Below the pieces are notes generated by a model. It had not been told where the DNA came from and ran no database searches. It saw only the letters and a program-made list of their open reading frames with translations. From Capsicum annuum (lineage: Eukaryota; Streptophyta; Magnoliopsida; Solanales; Solanaceae): a stretch of 64,000 bases of DNA. The stretch spans positions 20,469,792 to 20,533,791 of the forward strand of contig NC_061119.1 in the NCBI RefSeq assembly GCF_002878395.1, in the 5' to 3' direction. The position numbers were made by a program, and so were the translations under genes. Shown in pieces: positions 33,534-45,060 of the stretch. Every line of letters begins with the position of its first letter. The stretch's first letter is position 1.

Positions 33534-35329
33534 ACACCCTCAACTTAAAATAATTACTTGTCCTCAAGCAACTAAAACACAAACAAGAGGATATAGAGTA
33601 CATTCGGCAGTCAACTATCCATATTATCTCAAAACATCTTCACAATCTCCAAAGTCAATTAATTTAAAAACAACAACTGTGCATATCATTGAAGAACAAC
33701 AATGCGACACACAGGAATCATGGTATGGTATCAATTCAGCAAAAACCGCCATGCATGTACCATGATTACCCTATCCACACAAGTTAGTAATTAGAAACGT
33801 AACCAATGTGCCCTCACTACCAAAAAGTCCCACATCACTTGTCTCAGACATTACATATGTAACCATGGGGACAATCACAAGACACTCAATCTCAGAATGA
33901 AATTCAAATCAATGTATATCGAATACCATAGGCTTTCAGTTATTTTCATTACCAAGATCTTCGATAAGTCAGCTAGGATCACTTTAAGTCTTCTCTTTGG
34001 CATGTAATGCAGGCTAGGGGATGGTATGATACTCGATGATATTTAAAGTGACTAAGCTTCCTTGATACTACACTCTCTTTTGGGGTCTCACTCATTAACA
34101 TTTTTTTACTCTTCTCTTTTCTTGATCACACTTATTCATGATGGGCGAGGTTCTTTTCTGCAATCACTTCTTCTTTTTCACAACTTTTATTTTCTTTATC
34201 TTTTCCACCGCACCCAGCTTTTTATTCTTATCTTTTACTCTACATTTCTTCATACTCATTTTACATCATGCACGCCAATGATAGCCACCCTCAACTTAGG
34301 CCAGTTGTGTAAGTCAAGGTGTACAATGTACAAGAAGTACTAGGGCCAAAACAAGTTAATTGTGATACAAATAAGAAGGTAATAGGTGTTATAAAAAGGA
34401 TAGGCATTCAGGCTTAAAATCATGATCAAGGGATATTAATTACGCATGGAAGGTCATTTAGGCTAAAAGTGGACTAATATCAACAACGGCGTATGATCCT
34501 TTCCTAACTGCTATCCTAAAACCAAGGAAAGACCAACCGAGCAAGTTCTGGATTTAATACACAATGGCAACTAGGTAGTATCTCACACACACGTGATACA
34601 AAGGTGCATCACAAGCTACTACCCATTTGGTTCATGCAATTGTTTAGCAATGGTTATTATGTCACTAGTACTAATGCCATAAATAGGTGCACAGTGGTCA
34701 CACATAAATGGATATCACACAGTTATAAACCAGATCATTGGAGAGGTGTTCAAAAATTAACAAAAATATGTTAACTACCTAAGTTACTTGTATTTCTCGT
34801 AGTCAACTATAACATTTTACAATAAATAACAATACGCCTAAACATGCCGGCTCTACTAAGAACAAGACTCTAGGGAAAAGAGGCACGGTAACAAAAACTC
34901 CAAGAGGACATCAACACCCATAAGTAGCCCCACCCTCAACTTAAAACCATGCAATGTCCCCAATGCGTCAAACAAAAACAAAAGAGTTAGAAACATACCT
35001 ATGGCACTATGGGTGAGAAGATCCAACGTCAATCATATAATACGAATACAAACAACAAAATACATTGAGTTGCCTCCCATGCAACACCTGATTTAATGTC
35101 GTGGCATGACTAGGTTATCTTGACTACTCAGAATTCATCAAGATACCTTAAAAGTGCTTCATCCTTTATCCCTCCACTTTGATAATATGAATTTCTCTCC
35201 CAACTTAGGGTCCATATTCTTGCCTCGCTCATAAGGGGGTGGTACAAAAATTAAGAAGTTGAGTAATGGATTGAGCGTGGTAAACCACTCGACCTTAAAG
35301 TGCGATGTGTTTTTATGTTGTTTATCAAT

Positions 35330-35918
35330 TGTAAAATAAAGAATATAGGATTTTGTTCCTTATTTCACAATCTTCCACTATTTTAGATGATTCCACAAAG
35401 AAGATATCATCTAAACATAATGTGAAAAAATGCTTTGAGTGAGGCCCAACTAATTTTACTTCAAAATTTACACTTTCTACTACACACTCACTTTTATTAG
35501 CCTTCTCAATGTCAGTCTCAAGATCAAGATGACAATCGAGTGATTGCAATTCTTGAGTTTTCTCCTAAATTGGCTAATGTCCTCCTCATATTCCTTTATG
35601 TTTAGCCACTGTAAAAATGATCGGAGTGTTAACTCTTTTAGCGCTACCCAAAGCTGTTCTTGATTCTCTAAAATTAATTTCATCAATTTGTTCGCTTTAA
35701 TCGTGGCAGCACACATATCTTTATTATGATCACTTTAACTAGAAGCAAAACACCAAGTTACAGTAAGTAGGACAGTATCTAAATCATATTGTGCAGGTCC
35801 CGTCCATGCACTTCAAGGTAAATATGGACAGAAAGCCTCAAAATATGGTCCCCCACAATAATGACAAGAATCGTCACAGGAATCGTCATCACTCAAAAAA
35901 ATATATCCAGGCTGACAT
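35330..35918 (-). pseudogene. LARD-2 gag-like frame with two zinc knuckles
   Basis: Counterpart of 18910-19475. The first knuckle reads SCHYCGGPYFEAFCP: it keeps the Cys that LARD-1 has lost, but its His is Tyr. The second keeps its first Cys, His and last Cys (SDHNKDMC), but the middle Cys is Ser and a stop lies within it. Further on, NKLMKLILENQEQLW and LDCHLDLETDIEKANKSECV are nearly the same as in LARD-1, and the piece at 35716-35480 is open. A one-base frameshift separates the ATG at 35918 from the first knuckle. The two copies have decayed at different residues, so the common ancestor probably encoded an intact protein. Confidence 0.6.
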
Positions 35919-36042
35919 CTCAAGAAAGGTGTGAGAAAAATAAAAATCAAAGAAAATAAAAAAATAATCTAAACAAATATTTAAAAGTTTGAATTCAAGC
36001 AAGTAAACTAAGATTCCAAACCAACTCAATACGACAAATTGT

Positions 36043-36060
36043 TTCCTGACAACGGCGCCA
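36043..36060 (-). other. Primer-binding site of LARD-2 (tRNA-Asp)
   Basis: The minus strand reads TGGCGCCGTTGTCAGGAA, four bases from the LTR end, with three differences from the Athila-type Asp primer site. Confidence 0.8.
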
Positions 36061-36064
36061 TTTT

Positions 36065-37630
36065 TGATAACTCTCAACTTATACGTCAATTTAGTGCAAG
36101 GTGGTCATCGTCAATATATTTACCCAACTTTGGAGTCGAGGTCGAATCCACAGGGAACAATGTGAGTGGCGATTAAACTAGTTTGAAACTAAAGCTAAAA
36201 GTAAAATTCAAACAAATGATACGAAAAGATAAAATAGTGGGGGGGGGGGGGGTTTGATGATCAAACAAATAATTGTTGGTCACTTTAGTTTTAGTGTTTG
36301 TAATAAAGAGTTTATGGAAAACCAGAATTATGTTCACTATGGGTTTTGGTACTTGACATATGCTAATAGTGATTCAAGATTCTCACGACAGGTAGGAACA
36401 ACAGATTGTCTTTATCGAAGTTATGCCTAAATGTCTCTCGACCTACTTAAGCATTTAATTACCTAATCCTCTTAGACTTAGAGAATTTATATTCACTGAC
36501 TAGAATTCATCTTAGGTTAATTAACCTTGTTACAGTGTCAAATAATAAAAGGAAGGTTGGTAGCTTCCAAGTTCCTGTCAATAATTCACTTCCTACTATA
36601 GTTGATTTCTTATCTCAAGGAAATCAAAGCAGGTGCTATCTTTCTTTTGAAATCAATAGACAGTAAATAAAAATTCTGAATTATTAAGGAGTCCTATTAC
36701 ATTTAGAATCATGAACACTTAGCAACTTACAAAGACCTAACCCATAGATCCCGCAATTCGGGTTAAAGGGATTTATCTACTCATAATGTAATAATCGATA
36801 CAACAAGTTGAATACATAATTTGAAAGATAAACTTACAACAAGATGAATAGAAACTTGTTTCTCAGATTAGATCATAAAAGAAATCCCAAAATATTGATG
36901 ATAATATTTTCAAAGTTAATTTTTTTATTCAAGCAAAGAATCTAGAGAGCAAACACATGAAGTTCAAGTCTAGAATGTCAAGTACCAGCCGATATGTTCT
37001 CCTCCAAATATGGTCAGCCTCCTTTGCTCATTAAAAAACCCTAAGATATGCTTTAAATAATTCATCCTAATTATGGAAACAAAATCACAAAGTTCAATAA
37101 TTTCTCGTATTAGGTGACGATGTGCATGATGCCTTATCAGGAGGCTAACGACTTATCAATGATGTAGTCAGCTCCTCTTCAATTTTGACAGTTTCAGCTT
37201 AAGGCTGATGGTTAATCCTGATGGCTTATCAAAACTGTGACGACATATTAGACAATGTCATCACTTCTCCACCTTAGCTCCATGTTCTGTCTAACGCTGA
37301 CGTTGACTCTGATGGCATATCACAAGCCTAATGGCTTATCACATGTCATCATTGCTTCTTCCAAATGAATCCCATTCTCTGTTTAAGGTTGACGATAAAG
37401 TTGATAACCTATCTAGTACTGATCACTTATTAGGAATGTTGTCAGCCACACTTCTCTTCTATTTTCTTCAAATTTCAACTCTTTTACTACCATCGTTGTT
37501 GGTTCTCTTGCCTTTTGACTTCCACTCCAAAATCAAAGATAAAACAATAAAAAACAACTAAAGTTGCTTAAGACTTTGCAATTATTCTTAGTTTAAAGCC
37601 TCAAATATATTAGAAACTACTCACACATCA
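36065..37630 (-). repeat. LARD-2 5' LTR, with a G14 run
   Basis: 1566-bp LTR homologous to 32027-33533. A run of 14 G at 36239-36252 stands where the other LTR has a short TAGGGGTTT, so it expanded in this copy. The repeat module is at 37115-37455. Confidence 0.9.
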
Positions 37631-37933
37631 ATGGGATAGGCCCCAACTAACTCCAACTGTCTAACTGAAATGAAAAGCTAAACTATTGAAATAAATGAAA
37701 TGAATAACCATGTCCTTGATAGATGAGGACTCACCACGACTTCTGCTGTTGAAAGACAGATCTGTCTAAGCGTTGTTGGGAAACTGAGTGTTCGAACTAA
37801 TGATATTTGACATCATAGCGCAAAGAAAATACATATGATCAGGACTTTGTATTCACTGGTATGTAAGATGATGTTAGGCGGAAATACATAGGATCATGTA
37901 CATGTAATACCCATTGACTAAATAATATGAGAT
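37631..37933 (-). repeat. Gyp-A 3' LTR, third piece
   Basis: Matches 48863-49160 of the 5' LTR (GATAGGCMCCA, AACCATGTCCTYGATAGATR). It ends with the 19-bp LINE-1 target duplication. Confidence 0.85.
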
Positions 37934-38199
37934 CAACAACAACAACAAACCCAGTAAATTCCCTCATCGTGGGGTATGGGAAGGGTAGAGTGTACGTAGT
38001 CAATACCACTACCTCTAAAGAGGTAGAAAGGATGTTTTCGATAGACCCCCAGCTCAAGACAAAGGAAAATACATAAAACATCAGAAACATGGAGCACGAT
38101 AAAAATAACATAGGTACGACATACACATAAAATTGTACATTGCCAAACAAAGGACACCAAGGCCCTCCTACCTACTGACTATGACTCATCCACCAACCT

Positions 38200-39400
38200 T
38201 AGCCCTCTACCCTAATGCTATTCTACTATACGTTCCTATCTAGGGTCATGTCCTTAATCAGTCATAATTGCTCCAAGTCACATTTAATAACTTCCCTCCA
38301 GTATCGCTTCGGTCTACCCCTACTCCGCTTGAAACCATCCAAGGCTAACCTCTAACACCTACGAACCAGGACATCCGTGCCCCTTCTCATCACATGAAAA
38401 AATTATCTCAACATCACTTCCCACATTTTATCCTCCACTGACACTACTCCACCTTCTCCTGAATAATCTCATTCCTAACTCTGTTAGCCCTAGTAAATCT
38501 GCACATCCAATGTAACCTCCTCATTTTTGCCACCTTCAAATTTTGAATATGAGAATCCTTAATTGCCCAACACTCCACTCCATAAAGCATAGCTGGCTGG
38601 ACTGCAACTCTATAGAATTTGACTTTCAGCTTATGGGGCACCTTCTTATCACATAAGATTCCCAAAAAGAGCCTTCATTTCATCCATCTTGCCCTAATAC
38701 GATGAGATACATCCTCATCAATCTCTCTGTTCCCTTAAATCATAGACCCAAGGTATTTAAAACTATCCTTCTTGCAAACCGCTTGGGAATCCAACTTCGC
38801 TACCACCTTTTCATCCTGCCTCGAGTTACTAAACTTGCACTCCAAGTACTACATCTTGGTCCTACTTAACCGAAAACATTTAGACTCTAGTATTTTTCTC
38901 CAAACATCTAGCTTATCATTAACACCTTGGCGCGACTCATCAATCAAGACTAAATTATCTGCAAAATGCATAAACCAAGAAAACTCGCCTTGTACACTCC
39001 CCGTCAACACATCTATCACCAAGGCGAATAAAAATGGACTAAGAGTTGGTTCCTGGTGCAACTATATCAAAGACCAAAAAATGCTCAAAATATCCTACCA
39101 CTATTCTTACCCACTCCTTCACCCCCTCATACATATCCTTAATCGCTCTGATGTATGCCCCCGTGACCCTCTCTTCTCCAAGCATCTCCAAAGAACCTCC
39201 CTAGGGACCTTGTCATACGCCTTTTTCAAGTCAATAAACACCATGTGAAGATCACTCTTCCTCTCTCTATACTGCTCAACACGTCTCCACACAAGGTGAT
39301 TTACCTCAATCGTAGAGCGACCAAGCATAAAACCAAATTGATTATTTGAAATAGACACAATTTTCCTCAACCGTCGCTCCACCACCCTCTCTTAAATATT
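38200..39400 (-). pseudogene. LINE-1 RTE reverse transcriptase and C-terminus
   Basis: In sense order: [20 protein letters not shown] and [20 protein letters not shown] (39385-39119); [14 protein letters not shown] and the catalytic box, which reads FADN instead of FADD (38849-39061); LSRTKM; then [29 protein letters not shown] and MRRLHWMCRFTRANRVR (38665-38444). A terminal GFKRSRGRPKRYW-like piece lies near 38300. The enzyme primes first-strand synthesis on nicked target DNA. Loss of the second catalytic Asp plus frameshifts make it inactive. The 158-codon plus-strand frame at 38772-39248 is only its complement. Confidence 0.85.
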
Positions 39401-40350
39401 CATCGTGTGACTCAACAACTTTATACCTCGATAGTGGTTGCAACTCTGAACGTCACACTTGTTCTTATATAAAGGGATCATCAAGCTCCATCTCCATGCC
39501 TCGAGCATTTTTTTTGGACTTCAAAATGTTGTTAAATAACTTGGTCAGCCACCTTAACCCTGCCCTACCGGAGAACTTCCAAAAATCCGCTAGGATCTCG
39601 TCCGGCCCCATTGCCCTGGCCTTTCATATCTTGCGAATGGTCTTACTAGCCTTATCTACCTTAAAACGCCAACATGAGCTAAAATCGAGACACTCCCCGA
39701 TGTGCTCCAACTCCCCTAACACAACACGTCTGTCCCCCTCATCATTTAAGAACCTATGAAAATATGACTTCCATCTTTTCTTAATAAGGACGTCTTCCAG
39801 TAATACTTTGCCATCCTTCCCCTTAATACAATTGACTTGGTCCAGATCCCGAACCTTTCGCTCTCTAACAGAGGCAACACTAAACAACCTTTTTCCATGC
39901 CTTTCTCCTCTAACCCCTTATATAGACTCTCAAAAGATGCTATCTTAGTAGCCATAACTGCTAACTTAGCCTCATTTTTCGCTAACTTATACTCCTCCCT
40001 GCTCAGCTGCTACTCCTCTTCAACCTTACTCTCAATCCACTTACCTTAATTTGCTTTCTTTGTCTCTACCTTTAACTTTACATCTTTATTCCACCACCAA
40101 TCCCCTCGATACCAGCCATACCAGCCCTTCAAGATACCCAAAACCTCTCTAGCATACTCCTTAATGCATCCAACAGCCCTATCCCACATACTATACATGT
40201 CCCTAGCATACTTCTAAATCCCTATTGCCTCCAACTTTGCCCCTATCTCTAAAGCATTAATCGATGTCAGGTTACCCCACCTAACCCAAGGTCAACCTCT
40301 CCTAGCCTTCCTCTTCTTTCTGTTCTTGATAACTAAGTCCACCACCAGGA
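39401..40350 (-). pseudogene. LINE-1 linker between endonuclease and RT
   Basis: Open pieces at 39624-39887 and 39746-39955 overlap in different frames, which marks a frameshift. The words KIASFESLYKGLEEKG, RDLDQVNCIKGKDGKVLLED and KRWKSYFHRFLNDEGD are the usual RTE linker before reverse transcriptase. LINE-2 has the same words at 51397-51825. No catalytic residues are expected here. Confidence 0.75.
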
Positions 40351-40357
40351 TTCTATG

Positions 40358-41049
40358 CTAGGTCGCCAAATTCTCACTTGGAATTACCTTACAATCCTTA
40401 CACAAAGCTCTATCCCCCTTCCTAAGCAGCAAAAAGTCAATCTTAGTCTTGGCTAATCTATTATAGAAAGTAACCAGATGCTCCTCTTTCTTTAAAAAGT
40501 AGAAATTCACCACCACCAACCCAAAGGCCCTCATGAAATCCAAAACAGCAGCTCCCTCATCATTCCTAACCCTGAACCCAAAGACTCCATACACATCATC
40601 ATACCCTAGCAACATTGACCGAATGTGCCCATTAAAATCTCTTCTTATGAAAATCTTCTCCGAACAAGGTACACCTCTAACCACCTTATCCAAAATATGT
40701 AAAAAACTCTTCTTCTCCTCCCCATCTAGGCCCACCTGTGGCGCATACGCACTATGGATGTTTAAAGTACACCCCCAAGGTATAACTTAATAGTCATCAC
40801 CCTATTATTAACCCATTTAATCTCCACTACCTACTCCCTAAACTCTTCATCCACTCTGGTACCTATGCTATTCCTACGCCTCTCACTACCTGAGTACCAT
40901 AACTTGTACCCATCTACAGCCCTAGCTTTAGAACCTACCCATTTGGTCTCCTGAACATACGCAATATTAATCTTTCTCTTTCTAAGAGTCTTAACCAGTT
41001 CTATTGACTTCCCCTGAAGGGTCCCTATGTTCCACGAACCTACTCTCAA
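40358..41049 (-). pseudogene. LINE-1 AP-type endonuclease
   Basis: The frame starts at the ATG at 41049 with MRVGSWNIGTLQGKSIELVK and keeps NIAYVQETKWVGSKA, the metal-binding Asn and Glu (QET) of AP-type LINE endonucleases. It continues to 40831, breaks, and resumes at 40735-40358 with RRDFNGHI (normally GDFNGHI), FGFRVRNDEG, then TFYNRLAKTKIDFLLLRKGD. The endonuclease nicks the target for target-primed reverse transcription. The ATG is chosen because it opens the conserved N-terminus. One frameshift lies near 40740-40830. Confidence 0.85.
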
Positions 41050-41917
41050 CCTATCAACTTTCTTATCCCCAACCTAATACCTCGCACTTTACATTTTCAA
41101 CCTAACCCAGCACCAGCCCCCAACCTTACCCCTATCCCCCCAGGACATGACCCGATTTAACCATGTGTCACCCAAGCCACTACACAATAAAAGCACAGCG
41201 AAGGCTAAAAATAGCAATAACTATAGAAGGCACACTTAGAGCACAAAAAGAAATCACTATTACAAGAACAACAGATGCTAAACACCAATACACAGCAACA
41301 GATAGCCCATAATAAATTAGCCCACATAAATTAAAAATAATAAAGATATCAGATAAATTGCTATCAGTAAAGTACGATAAAATAAAATTCATAGGGTAGA
41401 AGTCACTGGGATACGTGGAGCAAGAGCTTAACTCGTACTTGCTATGATGGATTCTGGTAATTTGAGGTAGAAAATAGTAAACAAAATATGTTGCGGAAAC
41501 TTTGTCAGAGGGTCGCCGACGGCAATCGATTTAGTTTGCCTGAACTAATCACTAACCAATCTGCTTCCTCCACATCTGTAACATTTTTTTTCTTGATTCT
41601 CTCTCGTCATTGTTGCTGCTGCTTCCTATCTAGCCATTGTCAAAGTAGAAAAAGTGGAAACCCCCACACCAATGAGAGACCCAACCAGTAGCATAGCAAG
41701 AAGAAGAGAGGGAGGGAGAGACTAGGGGAGAGAGAGAGTAGTGTACTTACCTATAATTGGCAATATTACTACGCTGGTGTCTTCTTCACCAGAGATAGCG
41801 CGATCACATAAAAGGAGATATTGAAGGAGATATTAGTTAGAGAGGAAGAGCATAAGAGAGAGAAAAGAGAAGAGAGAATAGATAACAAAATGAACACGTG
41901 ACTAAATAATTTGAGAT

Positions 41918-43579
41918 AAATGATGAATAATATGTGTAAAAGCTGTAAAATCTGAAGATGCATGACCAAACATATAACATAATACTAAAATAGTCTTTAA
42001 ACTGAAATACTAATATCTGATAACTGAATAACTGGTCATCTGTATGCTATGGTCAAACAAACTTGAACAAAAATTTGTACAGAATTCTAGACTAAGACTA
42101 TAGGAGGTATCATTTGACCGACATACCCCAATATAAGCTAATTGTATCCCAACCTGTGACCACTGTTGGAAGGGTGTCAATACCTTTCCATGGGTACTAA
42201 TACTGGCTATGTGGATCCATTAAAATGATCTCCTAAAGAACTAGGGTGTCAAGCCAAATTGACAGGTGACCCTGAAATGAAGTTAAGCATAAACTGATGG
42301 GCGACTCCTCATATCCTGTGTTGACTACATAGTTCTAGAATACAGGGACTGCTATTAACAATTCTTTCTAACTGATGGGGAAGATACTATCCCTCCATTC
42401 ACTCAGTGCTAAATCCTACTCCCAACTAAACTGACACTGGTTACTGGACTAAACTAAGTTGGACTGAGCTAGCAACTGATCATGATAATTGACTAAATGA
42501 TAATGGTCACTGTTTATCTAAACCCTTCTACAAATACTAAAAATTATGTAAACAACTAAGTTTTGAGTATTCATAACTCCCAACACTGAATGGAATAACA
42601 ATAAGGTCATATGAGGCTTTAAAACCATAGTAAAGGATCATTGTTCAAAATCCAAGTCATTTAAACATTTCATGAAACATATGTGGGTCATGAATTAAAG
42701 CATGAGAATGGTTTAAAATATGTAATAATAACATAGATTCAATACTAAAAACCATGAATCAAGGAGAAAAAAAAATAATAATATCATAATTCCAACATGT
42801 AAAGAGTACTCCCAACAATAAACACTTGTAAAGAACATGCATTGTCAAAATTCATAAAACTTCATGGAGATAATTCATTGTTAATGTGGAAATTCATAAT
42901 TTAGAACATCAAAATAAGTTCTTGAACTCCATGGGTGAAAAAAGCCAGTGGATGAATATCATACCTACCTTAATTGAAGAATTGGTGAAGATTCTTGATG
43001 GTTTTCTTGAAAATTAAGCATGAATTTCCTTGATTCTTTTGAGGAGGCTAGGGTTCGATCTTAAGAGAGAATGTTTTTATTTTGAGAGGATCTTAGGAGT
43101 AAGATGACAATTTTTTCTTTTTGGAACCTAAATCACGGGTTATGGACCAATTTTTTGAAGGGAAAAGACCCAATTGTCTTTGCCAAAATGGAAATAGAAG
43201 CTAGAAAATAAGAGGGCACGCGATGGAGCATGCACCGTGGACTCTGGAGTGCCGGAGTGGAGCGTGCACCGCGGTCTATATTGTAAGCTACTTTAGTAGT
43301 AAAATGGAGCACACATCGTAGTCTTATCACGGGCTGCTACTATTTTAGGTCTTCCCAACATACCCTTACGCTCGTCCAAAAATTCCAAAATTTATCTGAG
43401 ATGTACCTTTGACACCCCCAATCATAAATCAACTTTAAAATTTACATTCTAAGGCTAGGAAGGTTGAAAATAAATTCATCAAATTTTAGATTCCAACACC
43501 TAGTTAAATTTTCAGGTTCTAAGCCATTTATGGATGCCCTATAAGCTAAACTGAACTAGAAAAAATACAGGGTATTATA
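41918..43579 (-). repeat. Gyp-A 3' LTR, main piece
   Basis: Matches the 5' LTR up to its break (GTCAAMCAAACYTGAAC; CTAAATCCTACWCCCAACT). It runs on to the sense start at 43579, TATAATACCCTG (TG mutated to TA). The site at about 42511-42528 (TGTTTATCTAAACCC) is the empty counterpart of the LINE-2 insertion point. Confidence 0.85.
43215..43345 (-). promoter_or_regulatory. Variable U3 repeat module of Gyp-A
   Basis: Three degenerate plus-strand units, GGAGCATGCACCGTGGACTC, GGAGCGTGCACCGCGGTCTA and GGAGCACACATCGTAGTCTT, begin at about 43221, 43259 and 43304. The island is GC-rich in an AT-rich LTR, 235-365 bp from the LTR start. A regulatory role is inferred. Confidence 0.45.
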
Positions 43580-43593
43580 ATATCTCCTCTTTA
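43580..43593 (-). other. Polypurine tract of Gyp-A
   Basis: Sense AAAGAGGAGATAT directly precedes the 3' LTR. It follows a CATTCAGGGACAAATCTTC block like the CATTCGAGGACGAATG block that precedes the tract in this family (Gyp-C has ATTCGAGGATGAATG). Confidence 0.75.
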
Positions 43594-43842
43594 TGAAGAT
43601 TTGTCCCTGAATGAGGTTAACTAAGCTATGAATACTGAGAACTGAGATTAATACTGAATATGCATAACTAAAAACTTGATTACATGATCGAGTCTGAAAA
43701 ATGATGCATGACTGAATTGATTTGTGATTGCATGAAATATTATGAATATGATTACATGGCTGGAACAAATAATGGAAAAGATACAATCTGACAAAAAATT
43801 GTTACCTGAAGCTGAGTTTGAGTTTGCGGAGAACAGATGAAG

Positions 43843-44271
43843 TTACTTAGATCGCATATTTGCTTCTGTTTCCCAAATAGCTCCATCTACGAACAAATAC
43901 CACCAAAGAACCTTGACCAAGGGAACTTCATTGTTCCTTTGTCTATGAATTTGACGATCAAGTATCTTTACAGGGATTTCTTCATAAAAAAGTCTATCCT
44001 GAACGTCCATGCTTTCTGAATGAACAACTATGGCTGAATCACCAGCATAATTCTTCAGCAAAGAAACATGGAACACTGGATGCACTGATGCCAAATATGC
44101 AGGCAACTCAAGCTCATACACTATCTTCCTATAACGACTTAAGATCGGATAAGGGTTAACATATCTGGGACTAAGATTTCTCTTATTGCTGAATCTCTTC
44201 ACTCCTTTCATGGGCAATATTGTCAAATACACCAAATCCCCAACTGCAAACTCAACACCTATCCTATACAT
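43843..44271 (-). pseudogene. Gyp-A integrase C-terminus with chromodomain-like tail
   Basis: A 142-codon open frame. It opens with FAVGDLVYLTILPMKGVKRF, the GPY/F-type region of gypsy integrase (PRYVNPYPILSRYRKIVYEL in place of GPF/Y), then LASVHPVFHVSLLKN. It ends with YEEIPVKILDRQIHRQRNNE and VKVLWWYLFVDGAIWETEAN, the group of residues forming the chromodomain in Tekay/Del chromoviruses. Such tails steer integration to heterochromatin. It is the longest intact piece of Gyp-A. Confidence 0.85.
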
Positions 44272-45060
44272 ACCTAGATAGGATTTCTTATGGCTTTGGA
44301 CTATCCTAAGCCTCTTCCTGATTAATTAAACTTTCTCCATCGTATCTAATACTGAATCAGGCCCTATCAATGCAGTCTCACCTACATTAAACTAGCCAGT
44401 AAGAGATCTACATCTTCTCCCATAGAAAGCTTCAAACGAAGCCATTTGAATACTTTAGTGATAACTATAATTACAGGAAAACTCAATCAAAGGTAAGTTA
44501 TCATCCCAACTACCCTTAAAGTCGATAACACATTCTCTAAACATATTTTCTAGGGTTTGAATAGTTCTCTCTACCTGACCCTCTATCTGAGGATAAAATA
44601 CAATACTGAGATAAAATTTTGTACTGAGACCCTTTTGAAAAGCCTTCCAAAAGTGATAGGTAAACTTATTCCCTTTATCTGAAATAATATACAATGGGAA
44701 ACCATGCAACCTAACCAACTCTCTTATACAAAGCTTGTTATAGTCATCGGTTGTATAGGAAGTATGAACTCGCAGGAAATGAGTTAATTTTGTCATTCTG
44801 TCTATAATAACCTATAACCTATCACAAAATCCATGTTCACCTCTTCCCACTTCTAGGTGGGAATATAATCTTTTGCAATAAACCACTTGGCCTTGGGTCT
44901 TTAACCTTAACCTGCTGATAGTTAGAACACTTAGCTACAAACTCAACAATATCCTTCTTCATACCACTCCACCAATAGATTTCCCGCAAATCACGATATA
45001 TCTTAGTGGATCTTGGGTGAATATAATAATGCACACCATGTGCTTCTACAAGGATTCACT
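44272..45060 (-). pseudogene. Gyp-A integrase, zinc-binding and catalytic core
   Basis: The piece at 45034-44837 holds the HHCC region (YIHPRSTKIYRDLREIYWW, KCSNYQQVK), where the second Cys is Tyr. The core piece at 44796-44455 has MTKLTHFLRVHTSY, the second catalytic Asp in YIISDKGNKFTYHFW, and the catalytic Glu region QIEGQVERTIQTLENMFREC. It ends in DFKGSWDDNLPLIEFSCNYS. The first Asp lies in the gap between the pieces. A frameshift separates this from the C-terminus at 44271. Confidence 0.85.

Larger units (their letters stand above)
32027..37630 (-). mobile_element. LARD-2: second non-autonomous LTR element (TSD ATGGG)
   Basis: Complete 5604-bp element flanked by ATGGG at 32022-32026 and 37631-37635. 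The LTRs are 32027-33533 (sense 3') and 36065-37630 (sense 5'). The layout is identical to LARD-1: Asp-type primer site, gag-like frame next to it, about 1.8 kb of conserved non-coding sequence, purine tract. Large stretches of the internal non-coding part match LARD-1, for example GGCTAAAAGTGGACTAATAT and AGCTACTACCCATTTGGTTC. It has no pol. The intact target remains in the other Gyp-A LTR at 48863-48867. Confidence 0.92.
37934..41898 (-). mobile_element. LINE-1: full-length RTE-clade LINE, dead
   Basis: 3965 bp on the minus strand. The flanks are 19-bp duplications, TGACTAAATAATATGAGAT at 37915-37933 and the same with one change at 41899-41917. The sense 3' end is a short TTG-repeat tail, (TTG)4, after GGGTTTG. 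The 5' leader is CT-rich (sense) over 41700-41890. One long frame encoded an AP-type endonuclease and a reverse transcriptase, now in pieces. The tail and protein wording are RTE-type, not L1. Confidence 0.92.

Noticed and set aside
34062..34343. 93-residue hydrophobic frame in LARD-2
   Set aside because: Pyrimidine-rich non-coding strand of the element; the frame is not kept in LARD-1 and contains no motif beyond low-complexity Phe/Leu/Ser.
37838..38160. Overlapping frames of 103 and 75 residues on the minus strand
   Set aside because: They span the LINE-1 3' end and the Gyp-A LTR border and have no conserved motif.
38772..39248. 158-residue plus-strand frame
   Set aside because: It is the complement of the LINE-1 reverse transcriptase; the minus strand carries the recognisable motifs.
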